DNA of 64,000 nucleotides, from assembly GCA_036186865.1 (NCBI GenBank), contig AP025045.1, positions 19,023,250 through 19,087,249 of the forward strand, written 5' to 3'. Below the pieces are notes generated by a model that saw only the letters and a program-made list of their open reading frames with translations, ran no database searches and was not told the origin of the DNA. This DNA is from Eustoma russellianum (Eukaryota > Streptophyta > Magnoliopsida > Gentianales > Gentianaceae). Shown here piece by piece: positions 1-11,994 of the stretch. The translations under genes and the position numbers were made by a program. Position 1 is the stretch's first letter. Every line of letters begins with the position of its first letter.

Positions 1-305
1 AGAAATGTAGAAGAAGGGAGTAGAGAGTCTTTTTGCACTTTGGAAATTGTAAGACTTGTCTTGCATTTGATTTGCTCTTCCTCTCTTCCTTTTATCTCAA
101 AGTGGCCGCCCCCTAGGGCTTCATCCTATCTTGAAAATTCTCTTTTAAGTCATTGGAAGAATGCCTTGTATATATGTGACATCAACTTGCTTACTTGACA
201 TAACTTGATTGGATGATTGTCTTGCCCTTGCTTACTTGGCACTCCTTGATTGGATGAGATTTGTCATCACTTGATGACTCTAAAAATTTGAGAATATCAC
301 TCAAA
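1..305 (-). mobile_element. LTR family X, copy X2, left visible part
   Basis: Read on the minus strand, this stretch is a diverged copy of about 5330-5640 in the X1 LTR. Shared stretches include GGCCGCCCCCTA near 104 and CTTGCTTACTTG near 187. The X2 copy resumes at 40445-41750 in the same orientation, so it was split by everything in between. About 1 kb of X2 should lie left of the window. No coding function. Confidence 0.65.
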
Positions 306-437
306 ACAATTGCCAAAATAGTAGTAAAAACCTTATCAAATATCATACAATTAATCCCAACTAATTTGGGAAGCAAATTATCTCCAGCAACCCTTGTCGC
401 GCCAACAGACCAACATAGGTTCGTGTAATATACATAC
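306..437. other. Unassigned sequence between X2 and a TA repeat
   Basis: No homology to X1 or to the Gypsy-1 LTR start could be seen. Only a short match (TTCGTGTAATATA) next to the TA repeat recalls the Gypsy-1 LTR at 16328. It may be rearranged viral or filler DNA. Confidence 0.3.
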
Positions 438-655
<218 letters not shown>

Positions 656-780
656 CAAAACTAACAAAGCAAGAATGTAAACAAAAGTAAAAATTGTAAG
701 TAAAACAAAATATAAAAACAGTAAGTAAAACAAAATTAAATGAAAAGAATTTAAATGGGGGTGATTAAACTCCCCGAGAA

Positions 781-960
781 TAAAAAACAGAAAATAAAAA
801 GGGAGAGGGAATAAGATTAGGCGGAACTACTTCCAGCCAGTCATAATAATATATATATATATATATATAAAGAATAGTAAATAAAAAGGGAGAGAGAATT
901 AGGTTAGGCGGAACTAATTCCAGTCAGTCATAATAATATAATTATATATATAAACAATAT
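781..960. repeat. Tandem direct repeat of about 80 bp in the viral non-coding region
   Basis: Two imperfect copies (about 785-855 and 870-945) share AATAAAAAGGGAGAG, then GGCGGAACTA-TTCCAG and CAGTCATAATAATATA. A third partial copy of the ATTAGGCGG part lies at about 970. They sit in the AT-rich region downstream of the last caulimovirid ORF. Confidence 0.75.
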
Positions 961-1332
961 TAATAACAATAATTAGGCGGTATATACCGACCCAATTATA
1001 TAGATATATAATACATAAAACAAAGAAATAAAATAAAAAACAGTATATTAAATAACTCAAAAAATAAAAGAATTCAAATCATACCATATATTTATTTCTT
1101 CAAAAATATTGGAGATACAACTATTGTTTGAAGATTGGAGATCTTCAGGGATATTGGTTTCAAAGGGCTTATTGAAGATATTCAAGAACAAATAAAGTGT
1201 TCTTGGTATGGGATAGTATGGGAGAAAGGTTGGAAGTATCTTGGATGGAAATGGAAAGTGGGAATTATGAGAGAGAGAAAATGTAAGTAATATGGTAGAA
1301 AAACTTGTGTCCTTTCAATGAGCATACCCCCT

Positions 1333-1341
1333 CTTTTTATA
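1333..1341 (-). promoter_or_regulatory. Candidate TATA box of the viral pregenomic RNA
   Basis: The minus strand reads TATAAAAAG, with GAGGGGG downstream, 0.2 kb past the last viral ORF. A pregenomic promoter in this intergenic position is standard for caulimovirids. Assigned from position and motif only. Confidence 0.4.
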
Positions 1342-1550
1342 GAAATTTTGAGGGGAATATGGCCAAAATAAGGGTCCCTCTACTATAACTTGCTTGGTCA
1401 TTTCCGCACAAATATTTTAATATTTTTTTTAATTTTTTTTAAATTTTTTTTGCATGTTATATCAACTATTACATCATTGAAATATTACATCAATTCAAAT
1501 ATTACAAATATGAAATTATTACAAATATTACAAATGATCAACTTATTCTA

Positions 1551-2429
1551 TCAAATCAACGTCTTCATCCACTGCATTCGTCGATCCTGAAGATGATGAA
1601 GGTTTTGCTTCTTGCAATAAAGAGCAAATTTCATCAAAATATTTTGCATTTCTTCAGGGTCTTTCGCCATTGCCAGCTGAGATTGCATTCTTGATTTGTG
1701 TAATAAAAATTGTTCATGTCCGGACTTCACCGATGCTGTTATTGTTTTTCTGCTATCTGCAATTTGTTTTTGTGCATTCCATATTTTTATTTGTTCCATT
1801 ACTTTGTGAGGGTAAATGGATTCTGGAATATTGAATGCTGTCCACCATTTGATATAAAATTTTCTTTTTATCAAGGGTACTTTTATATTTGGAGTATATT
1901 CTGCTCTCCATTGGAATACCCATGGTAAATAGAACTTCATATGAAATATCATCATTTCCGAAAATATCTTCTCTTCATCTGTGGGAGAATACATCTTCGT
2001 AAATACTTGTAGTGATGGTCTCACTACATCATTCAAATATTCTGCACAGGAGCCAAAATGATCCCACCGTGCTGCGAACCAATATGGAATATTCTTCGTT
2101 GTTATTCTTCTGGTATCAAAAAATATCAACCAGGTGTGTGAACCCCTGGAGTTTTGAAAATATAGGGAATTATACCAAGCTTGTTGGTAATCCCAATAAT
2201 TAAAAGAGACATTTGAACATAAATTTGAATTATATCCTGCAGGAAAATCAATTTCCTCGGATAAAGATCCAAATTGTTTTTGCCATTGCTCTGGTGTCAT
2301 TATGGACACTATTTTAAAGTTGGAGAAGGCATACTTTATATTATCTTTATTAAAATGATGTTTTATTTCAACAGAATTTGTCATTATCAACAGATGTTGA
2401 TAATATTCTATGTTTTTGCAATATTCCAT
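1551..2429 (-). pseudogene. Caulimovirid-associated ORF of unknown function (292 aa, open)
   Basis: An uninterrupted 292-codon frame, the longest intact one in the viral copy. The protein is rich in aromatic residues (many W, Y and F in residues 55-205), has no membrane segment and ends with a Gln/Met-rich, probably helical tail (about 215-292). It resembles an uncharacterised domain that I recall from plant caulimovirid-like polyproteins, but I cannot assign a role. It lies downstream of RNase H rather than upstream of the capsid region, which may reflect linearisation of a circular genome at another point. The start ATG at 2429 is the first in frame. No regulatory sequence was identified apart from the TATA-like motif beyond its 3' end. 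Confidence 0.6.
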
Positions 2430-2630
2430 GATTTATAGAAAAAATCTTTTCCAAAATTATTTTGTAAAGAAATTAATGGATTTTTATCATAATATGATGT
2501 TTCTATAGTAGTAATATATTGATAAAAAGACTTTTCCACAAACTGGGTTGTCTGCACGGCCTTTTTATATGTGGACATTTTGCTGGTAATTTATGTGGAT
2601 TGGGGTTTGAAAACTTTATTGTTTTTTGGG

Positions 2631-2924
2631 TTATTGAAGTAGTTGGCTAATATTTGATATTGCTGATGAAGTCTCTGTTATTTCTGTAGATTTTGGAATA
2701 TTGAATTTTTCAAGCAATGCTTGAAATTCAGAACTATTGGATAGGCTTTCAATAATGGATATTGGTGTTTTATTTGGAGATATTTGGGATATTGGAACTG
2801 CGGCTATTGGGGTTTTTTGAAGAAGTTCTTCCTCTTCTTCAACTTTATCTGCCCACGTTTTCCGTGGGATATTATTGTCATTATCCGCCGGTAGCTTTCC
2901 TTTGTCTTTGGACTTCCTCGGCAT
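2631..2924 (-). pseudogene. Small charged ORF between RNase H and the 292-aa ORF
   Basis: 97 codons. The N-terminus is Lys/Arg/Asp-rich (MPRKSKDKGK), residues 24-36 are acidic, then it is Pro/Ser/Ile-rich. It looks disordered. It lies between the RNase H end and the 292-aa ORF in the same orientation, so it may be the front of that ORF separated by decay, or a linker of the viral polyprotein. No family recognised. Confidence 0.45.
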
Positions 2925-3053
2925 TATGTCTGTTTTGGAGGAATTCTCTGGTCAGAAAGTCTGGAACAAAATTTGTATCTCCTTTTATATATTCAATATC
3001 AAAATCATAAATACTTAATAAAGCTTACCATCTAGCAAATATTTGTTTTGAAG

Positions 3054-3574
3054 CTAAATTTTAACATCTTTTTGCAAAATTTCTTTCGCAGATTTGCAAT
3101 CAATACGTAAAAGAAATTTTTTATTTAATAAATCATTTTGAAATTTATTAATACATAATACGATACTCAAAATTTCTTTTTTAATAGTAGAATATGATTT
3201 TTGGGTATCATTCCAATGACCAGAAGTATATTGAACTATAGACTCTTTTCCATTTTGTAATTGTTTTAATATTCCACCATATCCTATATCAGAAGCATCT
3301 GTTTCAACTATTTTAAATAAATCTGGATCTGCTATATATAAGCAGGGTATATCAGATACTAGACTTTTTATTTTCTTAACCACTGAAGTATGTTCTTCAG
3401 TACATATTGGTGGATTTTTCTTTAATCTATTATGTAATGGTTTTGCAATTATTATTATATTTGGAATAAAATCAACAACATAATTTAAAGATCCAAGAAA
3501 TCTTTGTAATTGATTTTTGTCCAATATTTTATCTGGAAATTTGGATGCAAATTCTAAAGATCTTTCTATTGGTA
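3054..3574 (-). pseudogene. Caulimovirid RT C-terminus and RNase H
   Basis: The frame covers the RT connection (PIERS, then QLQRFLGSLNYV, a typical caulimovirid RT/RNase H linker) and RNase H I. The RNase H shows the first catalytic Asp in VETDASDIGYGG and the Glu in STIKKEILSI, with a later Asp in RIDCKSA. It degrades the RNA strand during reverse transcription. The annotated frame opens inside X1 (3580-3617), so its first ATG is not viral; the true upstream RT resumes at 6646. It ends in a stop at 3054, short of the usual C-terminus. Pseudogenised by the X1 insertion. Confidence 0.8.
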
Positions 3575-3579
3575 AAATT
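3575..3579. repeat. Target site duplication AAATT, left of X1
   Basis: AAATT at 3575-3579 is repeated at 6641-6645, exactly flanking the TG..CA ends of X1. A 5-bp duplication is the usual LTR-retrotransposon integrase signature. Confidence 0.85.
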
Positions 3580-3809
3580 TGTAGAGAAAAAGGGGTTTGA
3601 GTGATTTTCAAATGCATGATTTAAATGTGCACAAAAACGAGCATAAGATATAAACGTGCATAAGTGAACATGTGTGCATGATAACTTGCCATTACTTGCC
3701 TTATTTAGCTTATATATTATGTTTCCGTACTAACGAGCCATGAAGCATTAAAGCTTACATCATATGGCGAACATTTGTTGAGTTTATACTATTTTCAGGT
3801 GCCACCATT

Positions 3810-3860
3810 AATGAACTAAATTAGTTCATTAAGTGAAGTACTTAGTTTAATAAACTAAGT
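3810..3860. repeat. Two adjacent 21-bp near-perfect palindromes in X1
   Basis: AATGAACTAA-A-TTAGTTCATT (3810-3830) and ACTTAGTTTA-A-TAAACTAAGT (3840-3860) each have 10-bp stems around one base. Counterparts with altered centres are in X2 at about 41470-41530. Confidence 0.85.
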
Positions 3861-4108
3861 AGTTCATTAAAGGAAGATTCATTTGGAAAAGGCACAAAGG
3901 CAACAAGGCTAAGGAAGGAAAGTTTTCTCCTCCTCCCCACACTCAATGTCACACGCCTTTTTTTTCATATATATACTATATTTTCAGATTTTTTGAAAAA
4001 GGCACATACACATGTATTCCAACGTACTACCGACACGTTATATATCTTACGTACGTACGTTAACGTCACACCACTATACTTAACTCATATTTATGAGTAT
4101 ATTCAGGT

Positions 4109-4128
4109 CTTATATCATATGATATAAG
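4109..4128. repeat. Perfect 20-bp palindrome in X1, conserved in X2
   Basis: CTTATATCAT followed directly by ATGATATAAG. The same 20 bases occur in X2 at 41224-41243 although the flanks have diverged. Confidence 0.85.
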
Positions 4129-4873
4129 ATATGGTGATGACAAATTAAATACGTCACGATAAAAGGTTCTAAACCGAAATTTGTCGTATCGGGCGAATAC
4201 CGAAACTTCGCCAACGTGTCACGTACTTGCCATAAATAAATGGCCAGCCCATATACATCAAAAATTGATGAAAATTTCGTGCTACACATGGTGTGATTAG
4301 CCAAAAATACTTTCCATGTTGGCACACACAAATCACCCCACATTTAGGCCAAAATGTGAAGATTCCAATTTTAATTTTGTCACATGTTTATGGTACCCAC
4401 TTTAAATCAGCCAAGTGCTGAAATACAAAGTATATATTATATATATTATGTATAACATAATATATATATCATGTGCAAAAGTTGGAATTTAAATTAGAGA
4501 AAAATCGGGTAATCGATAAATATCGAAAATTCGGTTTTCTACGCACTTAACATGGAACGTTTTTCTTGACCATGATGTGACACGTATCTAGGCGCTTTTT
4601 ACATATGATATACATCTTAAAGTGTTCTAGAAAATTAAATTAAGGGCTGATTGGAATATTACATGTGTGTATTATTAAATGTGCACTATTTTACAAAGTT
4701 AGCAAAATAAATTTCAGCACATGTACAAACATACTCAACGCCACCTACAGCTGGTTTGGAGCATATGTGGAGCCTTGTTGGCATATTGATTGGTCAAGGA
4801 TCAATCATACAATGTTGATGAATCAAAGAGAGAAGCTACAAAAGGTAAGTATTCAACATATACCTCTCTTATG

Positions 4874-5231
4874 TCACATGCTGAAAATTTCAGCATACTA
4901 CACACATGTGGCCGATTTTTAGACATTAAGGTGACATATTTTTTTGTCATCTTTTATTAAAGGATTAATTGAAGAAGATATGGAAATGATTTGAATATTA
5001 CAAAAGGTAATTAAGTGTGATATTCTACATATCACACATGCTGAAATTTTCAGCATGTGTGAAGGTTGTGGTGGCCAAACTCTTCAACCTTTTTGTGTCC
5101 AAGTTCATTCATCAAATTATAGCAAGACTTACCATATATGATTGATTCATTTTTGTGATAAAAATTCAAAGAAAAATGGTAAATAATCTGAATTTTATTC
5201 TCATAATGCACATGCTGAAAAATTCAGCATG
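4874..5231. repeat. Three spaced palindromes CATGCTGAAA..TTTCAGCATG in X1
   Basis: Centred near 4885, 5047 and 5221, about 160-175 bp apart. The middle one (5033-5061) is a 29-bp palindrome with 14-bp stems; the others have shorter stems. A related palindrome is in X2 at 40455-40478. They look like the remains of a tandem repeat inside the LTR. Confidence 0.8.
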
Positions 5232-6645
5232 GCAAGCTACTTATGGCCGATTTTATGCTTTGAAAAAGGAGAGATTTCTTGTCTTGCAATTTATGATGGA
5301 ATTTGTGACTTATGGTATGATTTTATGATTGATATTGGCACATGTTTAAAGTGTTAACCTCAGATTTTTCCATGTCATCATGTTGACAACATTGAGCCAA
5401 TAAAGAGGTGTCAAGTAAGCAAAGACTAAATGATGATCCAATAGAATGATGCCAAGCAAGCAAGACATTGTCACAATGATGTCTTACATCCTCCCAAGGA
5501 CTTAGAAGATAATTTTCAAGAGGAAAAGGACCTATAGGGGGCGGCCAAGACTTGTTAAAAAGAAGGAAGAAGAGCAAAACAAAACAAGAACAAGAGTTGC
5601 AAAATCAAAGATCAAAAGTGTTCTAGCCTTCTTCTTCTACATCCTCTTTCTTTCTTTCTTTCTTCTTGTAAGCCTATTGTATTCATATTCTTTCAATCTT
5701 GAATAGGCTTGAGATAAACCACCATTCATTCTATATCTTTGTAAAAGATTGATCAAGGTGTGATCAATCTTCATTCTTGCGAGGTGGTGGTGTTCGTGAC
5801 AATTGTATTCACGTACAAGGTTTGTAAAGGGTTGGAGTTGGTGTGTAACTCCATCAACCCTGTGGTAAGGTGCTTTTGAGTTGTGTGATTAGTGTGAACC
5901 AAGGAAGGTGTTCCTTGAAGACTGGAGTAGGTTGTTGATAACCGAACCAGTATAAAATTCTTGGTGCAATTTACTTTCAGCATTTACTTTTCAGTTTCTG
6001 CACTGTTTATCCGTTTTGTTTACGTTGGTAAAAATAGTAAACGATTTTCAAAAATTATAAAAATTTCCAGAAACATACATAAACGTTATAGGGTTAATTT
6101 GGCACAAGTTTCAACCCTTTTGGACAAGTATAGGTCAGTCAAACATCAAAAGTTCTGAGACTAGTGCAATCTGATTTTCAGACTTGCAAAGGTTGAGACT
6201 TTGGTTGCATTTGACCTACTTCCCAAAAGAATTTTCCAAAACTGTTTCAAACCATTTAAATATAGTGTGTGAAGAGTTATTGGTCAAATTTTCAGATCAT
6301 TTGGACGTTCACACAAATAGGAATTAATTTTTCAAAACCATCTACCGTTTCTGGCAGATTTGCACAATCTGAGTGCCAACGGTTTTTGAAGGGGTTAAAG
6401 GTTGAATTTTGATTTGAAATTTTTAGAGGACCCTCATAACATCGGAGGCTAAGTTCTCTCAAAATTTCATAATTTTTGGAGATCTCTAACCTAGTTTTAA
6501 AGACGTTTTAAAACTGGTCCTGAAAACAGAAACTGTTTTCAGAACTTGAATTGTTCAAGGTTAAAGAAATTTTAAAAACCACATTTTCCGCACCCACTAT
6601 TCAAACCCCCCCCTTCTAGTGGTGCCTTGCAGATCCTACAAAATT

Positions 6646-7560
6646 GTTCCTTGAGTCAGATGATGACCCAAGAATCTTATTTTAGTCTGAAATAAAGACA
6701 TTTTAGATTTAGATAATACTAAACCATTTTTCTTTGCTATATAAAAGAAGGTTTTTAAATGTTTAAAATGTTCTTCTTTTGATTTGGAAAATATTAATAC
6801 ATCATCTATATAGACAATGCAAAAATTAGAATAATCCATAAATATATTATTCATAATTCTTTGATATTCAGAAGGTGCATTTTTTAATCCAAATGGCATT
6901 ACTTTCTATTCATATTGCCCAAATGGAACTGTGAATGCTGTTTTGTATCTATCTTTTTCTGATATTTGTATTTGCCAAAATCCTGATTTCATATCAAATT
7001 TTGAATATAACCATACAGAATGTAATCTTGTTAATAAATCTTTCTTATTAGGTAATGGGTATCTTATCCATTTTAACGCTTTATTTAGTGGTTTATAATT
7101 TATTACCAATCTAGGTGTTCCTCTTTCTATTTCTGCATTTTTATTGACATAAAAAGCAGCACAACTCCAAGAAGACCTTGATTTTGGATTAATCCTTTTG
7201 ATTCTAGATCTTGTATTTCTTTTTTGCAATGTTTTTCTAATTCTGCATTCATCTGAATTGGTCTTGCTTTTGTAGGTATATCTTCTTCTCTGAATTCTGG
7301 AGTATATGGAAGATCAACTATATGTTGTTTCCTTGACCAGAAAGCATTTGGAAGATCTGAACAAAGTTCATTTTCAAATGATAATTTAAGATTTTGTATT
7401 TTAGTAATTATCTTTGGATCCTCTAAATATTGTTCTATTTTATTAATATTTACTGTATCTTTTAATGATTGTAATTGAAAAATTTTACTTTTAATTATTG
7501 CATTTATTTGTTCTTTATGAATAGAACAAGCTTTTATTAAATCTAAATTTTTTGTTTTAG
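6646..7560 (-). pseudogene. Caulimovirid reverse transcriptase, N-terminal and palm part
   Basis: Two adjoining frames (7229-6906 and 6899-6636) carry RT blocks in order: a block with SRSSWSCAAFYVNK, RLVINYKPLN, SKFDMKSGFWQI with a catalytic Asp, PFGLKNAPSEYQR and YIDDVLIFS with the catalytic DD pair. The stretch 7230-7560 holds more upstream polyprotein in broken frames. The RT copies viral pregenomic RNA into DNA. The catalytic residues are present, but a break near 6900-6905 splits the frame and the domain is cut by X1 at 6640, just after the block reading FLGHHL. The RNase H half lies beyond X1. Confidence 0.85.
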
Positions 7561-7566
7561 GTTTTT

Positions 7567-8094
7567 CTAAAAATTCAAAATGTTATTATTTATAGAATTA
7601 ATTTCTACTTTATATGGTGTAATTAGATTCATAAAAGGTTTTTCTAGTATAACTGCATGATGAATATCATCTACAACTAAGAACATTGTTTTAATTGATG
7701 TATTGGATTTTATAATATAAGCTTCAGTTTTACTTTTGACTTGTAATTTGGTATTATTTGCTGTAGAGAGTCTAGTAGTTGTAGATTCTCTATATGATTT
7801 TGGGACCAAATTAGTTTTAGTACAATTAAGATCTGCCCCTGTATCAAATAGAGCAATTGTATCTAAATGATATTGTTCTGAGAATTTTATTGTTATTCTT
7901 ATTAAATATTTTCTTGATGTTATCTCTCTTAAAACAAATAAAAAATCTTCTGGCATATTAGAAATATTTTCTATGATATTGTTATCTATATTTACTGGTT
8001 TTGTTTCTGAAGATTGATCAGACTCTTCTGCAGTCTGTAATTTTGTAAGTATTAATTTCATAACTTCTGAATCTTGCTTTTGTTTATTTTTCAA
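7567..8094 (-). pseudogene. Caulimovirid aspartic protease
   Basis: A 175-codon frame with the retropepsin active-site motif ALFDTGADLNC at about residues 81-91, followed by a flap-like region. The N-terminal part is Lys/Glu-rich and probably links to the capsid region. The enzyme would cleave the viral polyprotein. It lies between the zinc knuckle (8540-8582) and the RT in the same orientation, joined to its neighbours only through frameshifts. The protease core itself looks intact. Confidence 0.8.
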
Positions 8095-8120
8095 CTCTTT
8101 TAATTCTTTTTTTATTTCTT

Positions 8121-8600
8121 TTATTTCTTTTGTAGATCTGGGATTGTTGCATTTTTATTCTTTGTATCTTTGTTTTTATTTAATATACTAGTTAAATCAT
8201 AATAACTAGTTAAAACATTTGGTAATATAGCTGGTTTATTTGTTTCTTTTTGTTTTGAATTTATATCTATTATTCTATCTAAATATTCTTTTTGTAATTG
8301 GGGATTTTCTATATGTTTTAACATTTCTAATATTGTTTCTTGTTCTTTTGTTAGAACATAAAGATGTTTTTCTTCATCAGAGGTATCTGAAGAAGATGTG
8401 TATATTTCATCAACTTGAAGATCTTCAGCAGACTCGAAAGATGTTTCTTTTGTCTCCGAAGAAGATTCAACAAGTAGATTTGAAATTTTTTCTAGTATAG
8501 ATTCTTCTAGATTTAATTCTTGTAATTTTGTTTTTAATCTACAATAATTTGCAGTATGACCTTTCTTATGACATTTATAGCATTCAATATTTTTGTAATC
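8121..8600 (-). pseudogene. Zinc-knuckle and acidic linker of the caulimovirid capsid region
   Basis: In one minus-strand frame, a CX2CX4HX4C knuckle (CYKCHKKGHTANYC, about 8540-8582) is followed by a Ser/Glu-rich stretch and then the 67-aa frame at 8324-8121. Such a knuckle binds the pregenomic RNA during packaging. The frame differs from the upstream capsid frame (stop at 8622), so a frameshift lies near 8620-8640, and another separates it from the protease. Confidence 0.7.
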
Positions 8601-8621
8601 TTTTGTATTTTTACTTTTCTT

Positions 8622-9623
8622 TTAATTTGTCTTTCTGTAAGGTTTTTTAGTATACTTATTGTTGTATTTATTTTTATAGAATTCATTAGAGGATTTTTGA
8701 AATCTTTTATTATATTTAGTGTTTTTATTATATCTATTGTTATATTTGTTATTATATGACTTTCTATTATTTCTATTATAAGGTTTTCTAGAACATTCTC
8801 CTTGACATTCTTTATGATAAGGTTTATTTGGATCATTATCAAATTGTTTGCAGAAAGTTCCTAATTCAGACTTAGTCTGTCTTAATTCTTTCTTTAAACC
8901 ACTTTGTAATCTTATGTCTTGGCATAATCTTAATCCTTCTTTTTGTATAAAACTTATTAATTCTCCATATGTATAGTTTGAATAAGATATTATTTGTTGT
9001 CCTGAATTTTCTCTAATTTTATTTCTAACCTTTTCTCCTAGTAAATTTGGTAATCCTGCAAGGAATTTTTCTTTCCAAAATGGCTGATTAGAATCTTCTC
9101 TAATCATGACTCTGGTTAGAAAAGTGTTTTTATACCATTGAAAATCACTAAGTTTCCTACATCTTAAATTTGCTAATAATTCAGCATTTTTATCTTTAAT
9201 ATGTGACGGGTCGCCTATAAAATGTAAGGATATACATAATATAAGTGTAGCAACCGAATCAGATATTGTTCCTTCATCTATAATTATAGGATTATTTTCT
9301 TCATCAACTTTTATTGCATTTAATATTTCTTGTCTCTGTATGGGAGTTAAATAATGATCCCACCAACCTTTAAGTTGTCCAGAGAAACCAGAAATAAGAT
9401 ATTCAGCAATTGCTTTATCATCAGGTGTTAACTGAGTTCTATAAGCATTGGCTGCCATTGTCTTTTGTTGTAATACATTTATAATTTGATATTCTGACAT
9501 ACCATCTATATTCCAAGAATATATTGATTGTGCATTAAAACGATATTGGGAAATAGGTTTTATTTTTAGATCAGTAGACATTTGTACTGGTATTATAGAT
9601 TTATCCCATTCTATTTTTTCCAC
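8622..9623 (-). pseudogene. Caulimovirid capsid (gag-like) region
   Basis: A 333-codon frame. Residues about 40-230 form the gag/coat-like core (SWNIDGMSEYQI, GFSGQLKGWWDHYL, FWKEKFLAGLP), followed by a Lys/Asn/Tyr-rich basic tail (about 270-333) leading to the zinc knuckle in a shifted frame. It would form the viral particle. The frame extends upstream in pieces to about 9925 (acidic Ser/Asp/Asn-rich N-terminus with stops), so the ATG at 9623 is probably internal. Degenerate only at its ends. Confidence 0.75.
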
Positions 9624-9921
9624 TTTATTAGAATTGTTATTCTGGAATTGTTCAAATGCTTTGCTTATTTCACTATCTGAACTATCAGAATTATCCGAAT
9701 TATTTGAAGATTTCTTTTCTTCTAAATTATTAATTTTAGAAGAAGTAACTTCTTTTTCTTTATTTCTAGTTCTGCAGCTATAGAAGTATTAACATTTGAA
9801 TCTGCAACTACCTCATTTGTTATAGAATTACTATTTTCTATACTTTTTCTATACGACTTAATTGTTGTTTTATAAATTGATTGAAATAATCTTTATTAGA
9901 TATAGTTTGCATACTAGAAGA

Positions 9922-9925
<4 letters not shown>

Positions 9926-9999
<74 letters not shown>
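9926..9999. repeat. TA microsatellite at the virus / Gypsy-1 LTR junction
   Basis: About 37 TA units. Left of it is viral capsid sequence; right of it is Gypsy-1 LTR sequence (CGAAATTGCAACCC). The same LTR position in the other LTR also has TA repeats, at 16336-16379 and 18250-18257. Confidence 0.95.
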
Positions 10000-10001
<2 letters not shown>

Positions 10002-11704
10002 GAAATTGCAACCCTTTTGTGGTGTCTAGCACTGGAAATCCCAAATGGACATTATAAAATTGTAGGCAACGACCAGTAAGTAAATTTTTGGGGAAATGGA
10101 TTATAATTTCAAATATATGAAATTTCTAGAAAGATTTATATATGTGCTGGTATATATATATAAGTATGTGTCCGCAATATGTATGTGTTGTTATGAGAAA
10201 AGTATGGCTGTTTATGGCACATGAAAGAAAAAAAAGAAGTTGGCCAACTTTCTGAAAAAAAAAAGAGTTTGAAAATTATGTTATATTGTATTCAAATATA
10301 CAAGTACAGCATAAGATTATATGTTTTATGATGGATCCTGTGGTAGACAAATACTTGTTTTGTCACAGTGGCCAAATTGATGTGACTAAAATAAAATAAT
10401 ATATGAAAAGTGTAAATATGTGATTAATATAAAATAATATAGAAAAAGTGCAAAGATTGTAAACCACTAGCCGCCCACTTTTTTTGAGAATATATACATA
10501 TATTTTTGATTGCCCTAGTTAAAAGTATAAATTAATATGTTCTATTTTGTGTATATATGTATGTGTGTATATGAAATTGAAATGGAGTTGAAACGGAAAT
10601 ACAAAAAAAATGATAAAAGAAAAAGTGTAACGGTAAATGAAAAGGTGTTCAAAGTTGTACTTATCAACTTCCTGGATTAAGTGTGGAAGTTAAAGTTTTT
10701 TTCCTTTTCCAAGTCAACCATCCGAGGCCTTTAGGAAGAAAGAAATGATTTACCCAACACCAAGCATAGAGGTCAGCGGGGTTGGGAAGAAGAGATTTCG
10801 CGTCAGGAAGTTAATGCGTCAAAAAGGTAGGTGCCTCTTCCCCCTCAAACGGATATAATTCATGCATGCTTTGATGGTATACTAATGTGTTTCGTTGTTT
10901 TATTTGTTTAAGTTGTGAATTTTGTTTCGTTGTTTTTATTTGTTTAAGTTGCAAATTTTACATATGTTGGAAAGCATGAGATATATTGTTTATGGCTGCT
11001 ATGTGCGTGTATGTGTGTGAAATTTGGTGGTATGATTAAATCAAAAACAAAATACCCTCTAAAGAATTGGGGAAAAAAGGGAACTTTTACATTAGGAGCC
11101 TTTAAAAACTTGTGTTTTTGGCCTTAGAAAATGGGGGTTGGGATCGAAAAACAAATCACAGCACGCGTTGCCACTGGTGGAACATCCAATTAAATAAATA
11201 AATAAATAAATAAATTAAACCAGAGAACAGGTCGGCCAACGGGCCAGGTCGGCTGACAGCGGGTTGGACCGAAGATGGCCCATTAACCTCTCAAAAAAAA
11301 TGTATCGGGCTTGGCGGATCAGGCCAGAAAAAGATCATTAAATACCAATAAGAATTCAAATAAATTCCAGAAAATATAAAATGTTAAAATTAAATTATTT
11401 TCACTTAATTTCCGAAGTTTGGTAAATTTAAGTAATTAAAAATTAATAGTAATAAATAGAATTAAGTAAGGGAAACATAGGAAAAATTAATAGAAAATTG
11501 TAGCAAATTAATACAAGCTAAGGAAAAATAAGGGTGGTGATAAATAACAACTTTCTAATATTCAAAAATTTCACGAAGCAAAATATTGAGTGCCGGAGAT
11601 GGTGAGGATGGGCGTACGGGCCCCAGGTGACTTTGTTGTTGCATTCATGGCACGTGCGTTGCATTTGGAGTGGGTTGAGATGTACGGGTCTCAGACGCTT
11701 GAGT

Positions 11705-11845
11705 GGAGTGTATATGGTGTACGGGCCATGGGTACTCGGTCATGGTGGATCATGGTGTACGGGCCATGGGCATCGGTCAAGGTGGATCGTGGTGTACGGG
11801 CCACAGGCATCGGTCAGGATGGATTGTAGTGTACGGGCTACAGGC
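11705..11845 (+). repeat. Minisatellite of about 45 bp in the Gypsy-1 LTR
   Basis: Three to four units built on GGTGTACGGGCCA-GGGCATCGGTCA-GGTGGATC. The corresponding block in the 3' LTR is at about 39545-39690. Confidence 0.85.
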
Positions 11846-11994
11846 ATCCAGTCAATCCCGGGATCATGCATTGCATATAGGTCTAGGGGCATATTGCATG
11901 ACATGATTCTTGTTGCGTGTGACACGTTGATTGAGCATGCATCACGTACTTGCGCATTTTATGTGGAGTGCTTTACTTATCGCATTTACTTTAT

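Larger units (their letters stand above)
3580..6640 (+). mobile_element. Solo LTR (or very short LTR element) X1 inserted in the viral RT
   Basis: Starts TGTAGAG and ends GATCCTACA (TG..CA with TGTAG/CTACA inverted ends) and is flanked by the 5-bp TSD AAATT. It is 3061 bp long with no PBS, PPT or coding frame inside, so a solo LTR is the simplest reading. The end (a C-run, then TTCTAGTGGTGCCTTGCAG) and the stretch near 5930 (GTTGTTGATAACCGAACCAG) recall Ty1/copia SIRE/Maximus LTRs; that family call is tentative. It splits the caulimovirid RT from its RNase H. A second, diverged copy (X2) is on the minus strand at 1-305 plus 40445-41750. Confidence 0.8.
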
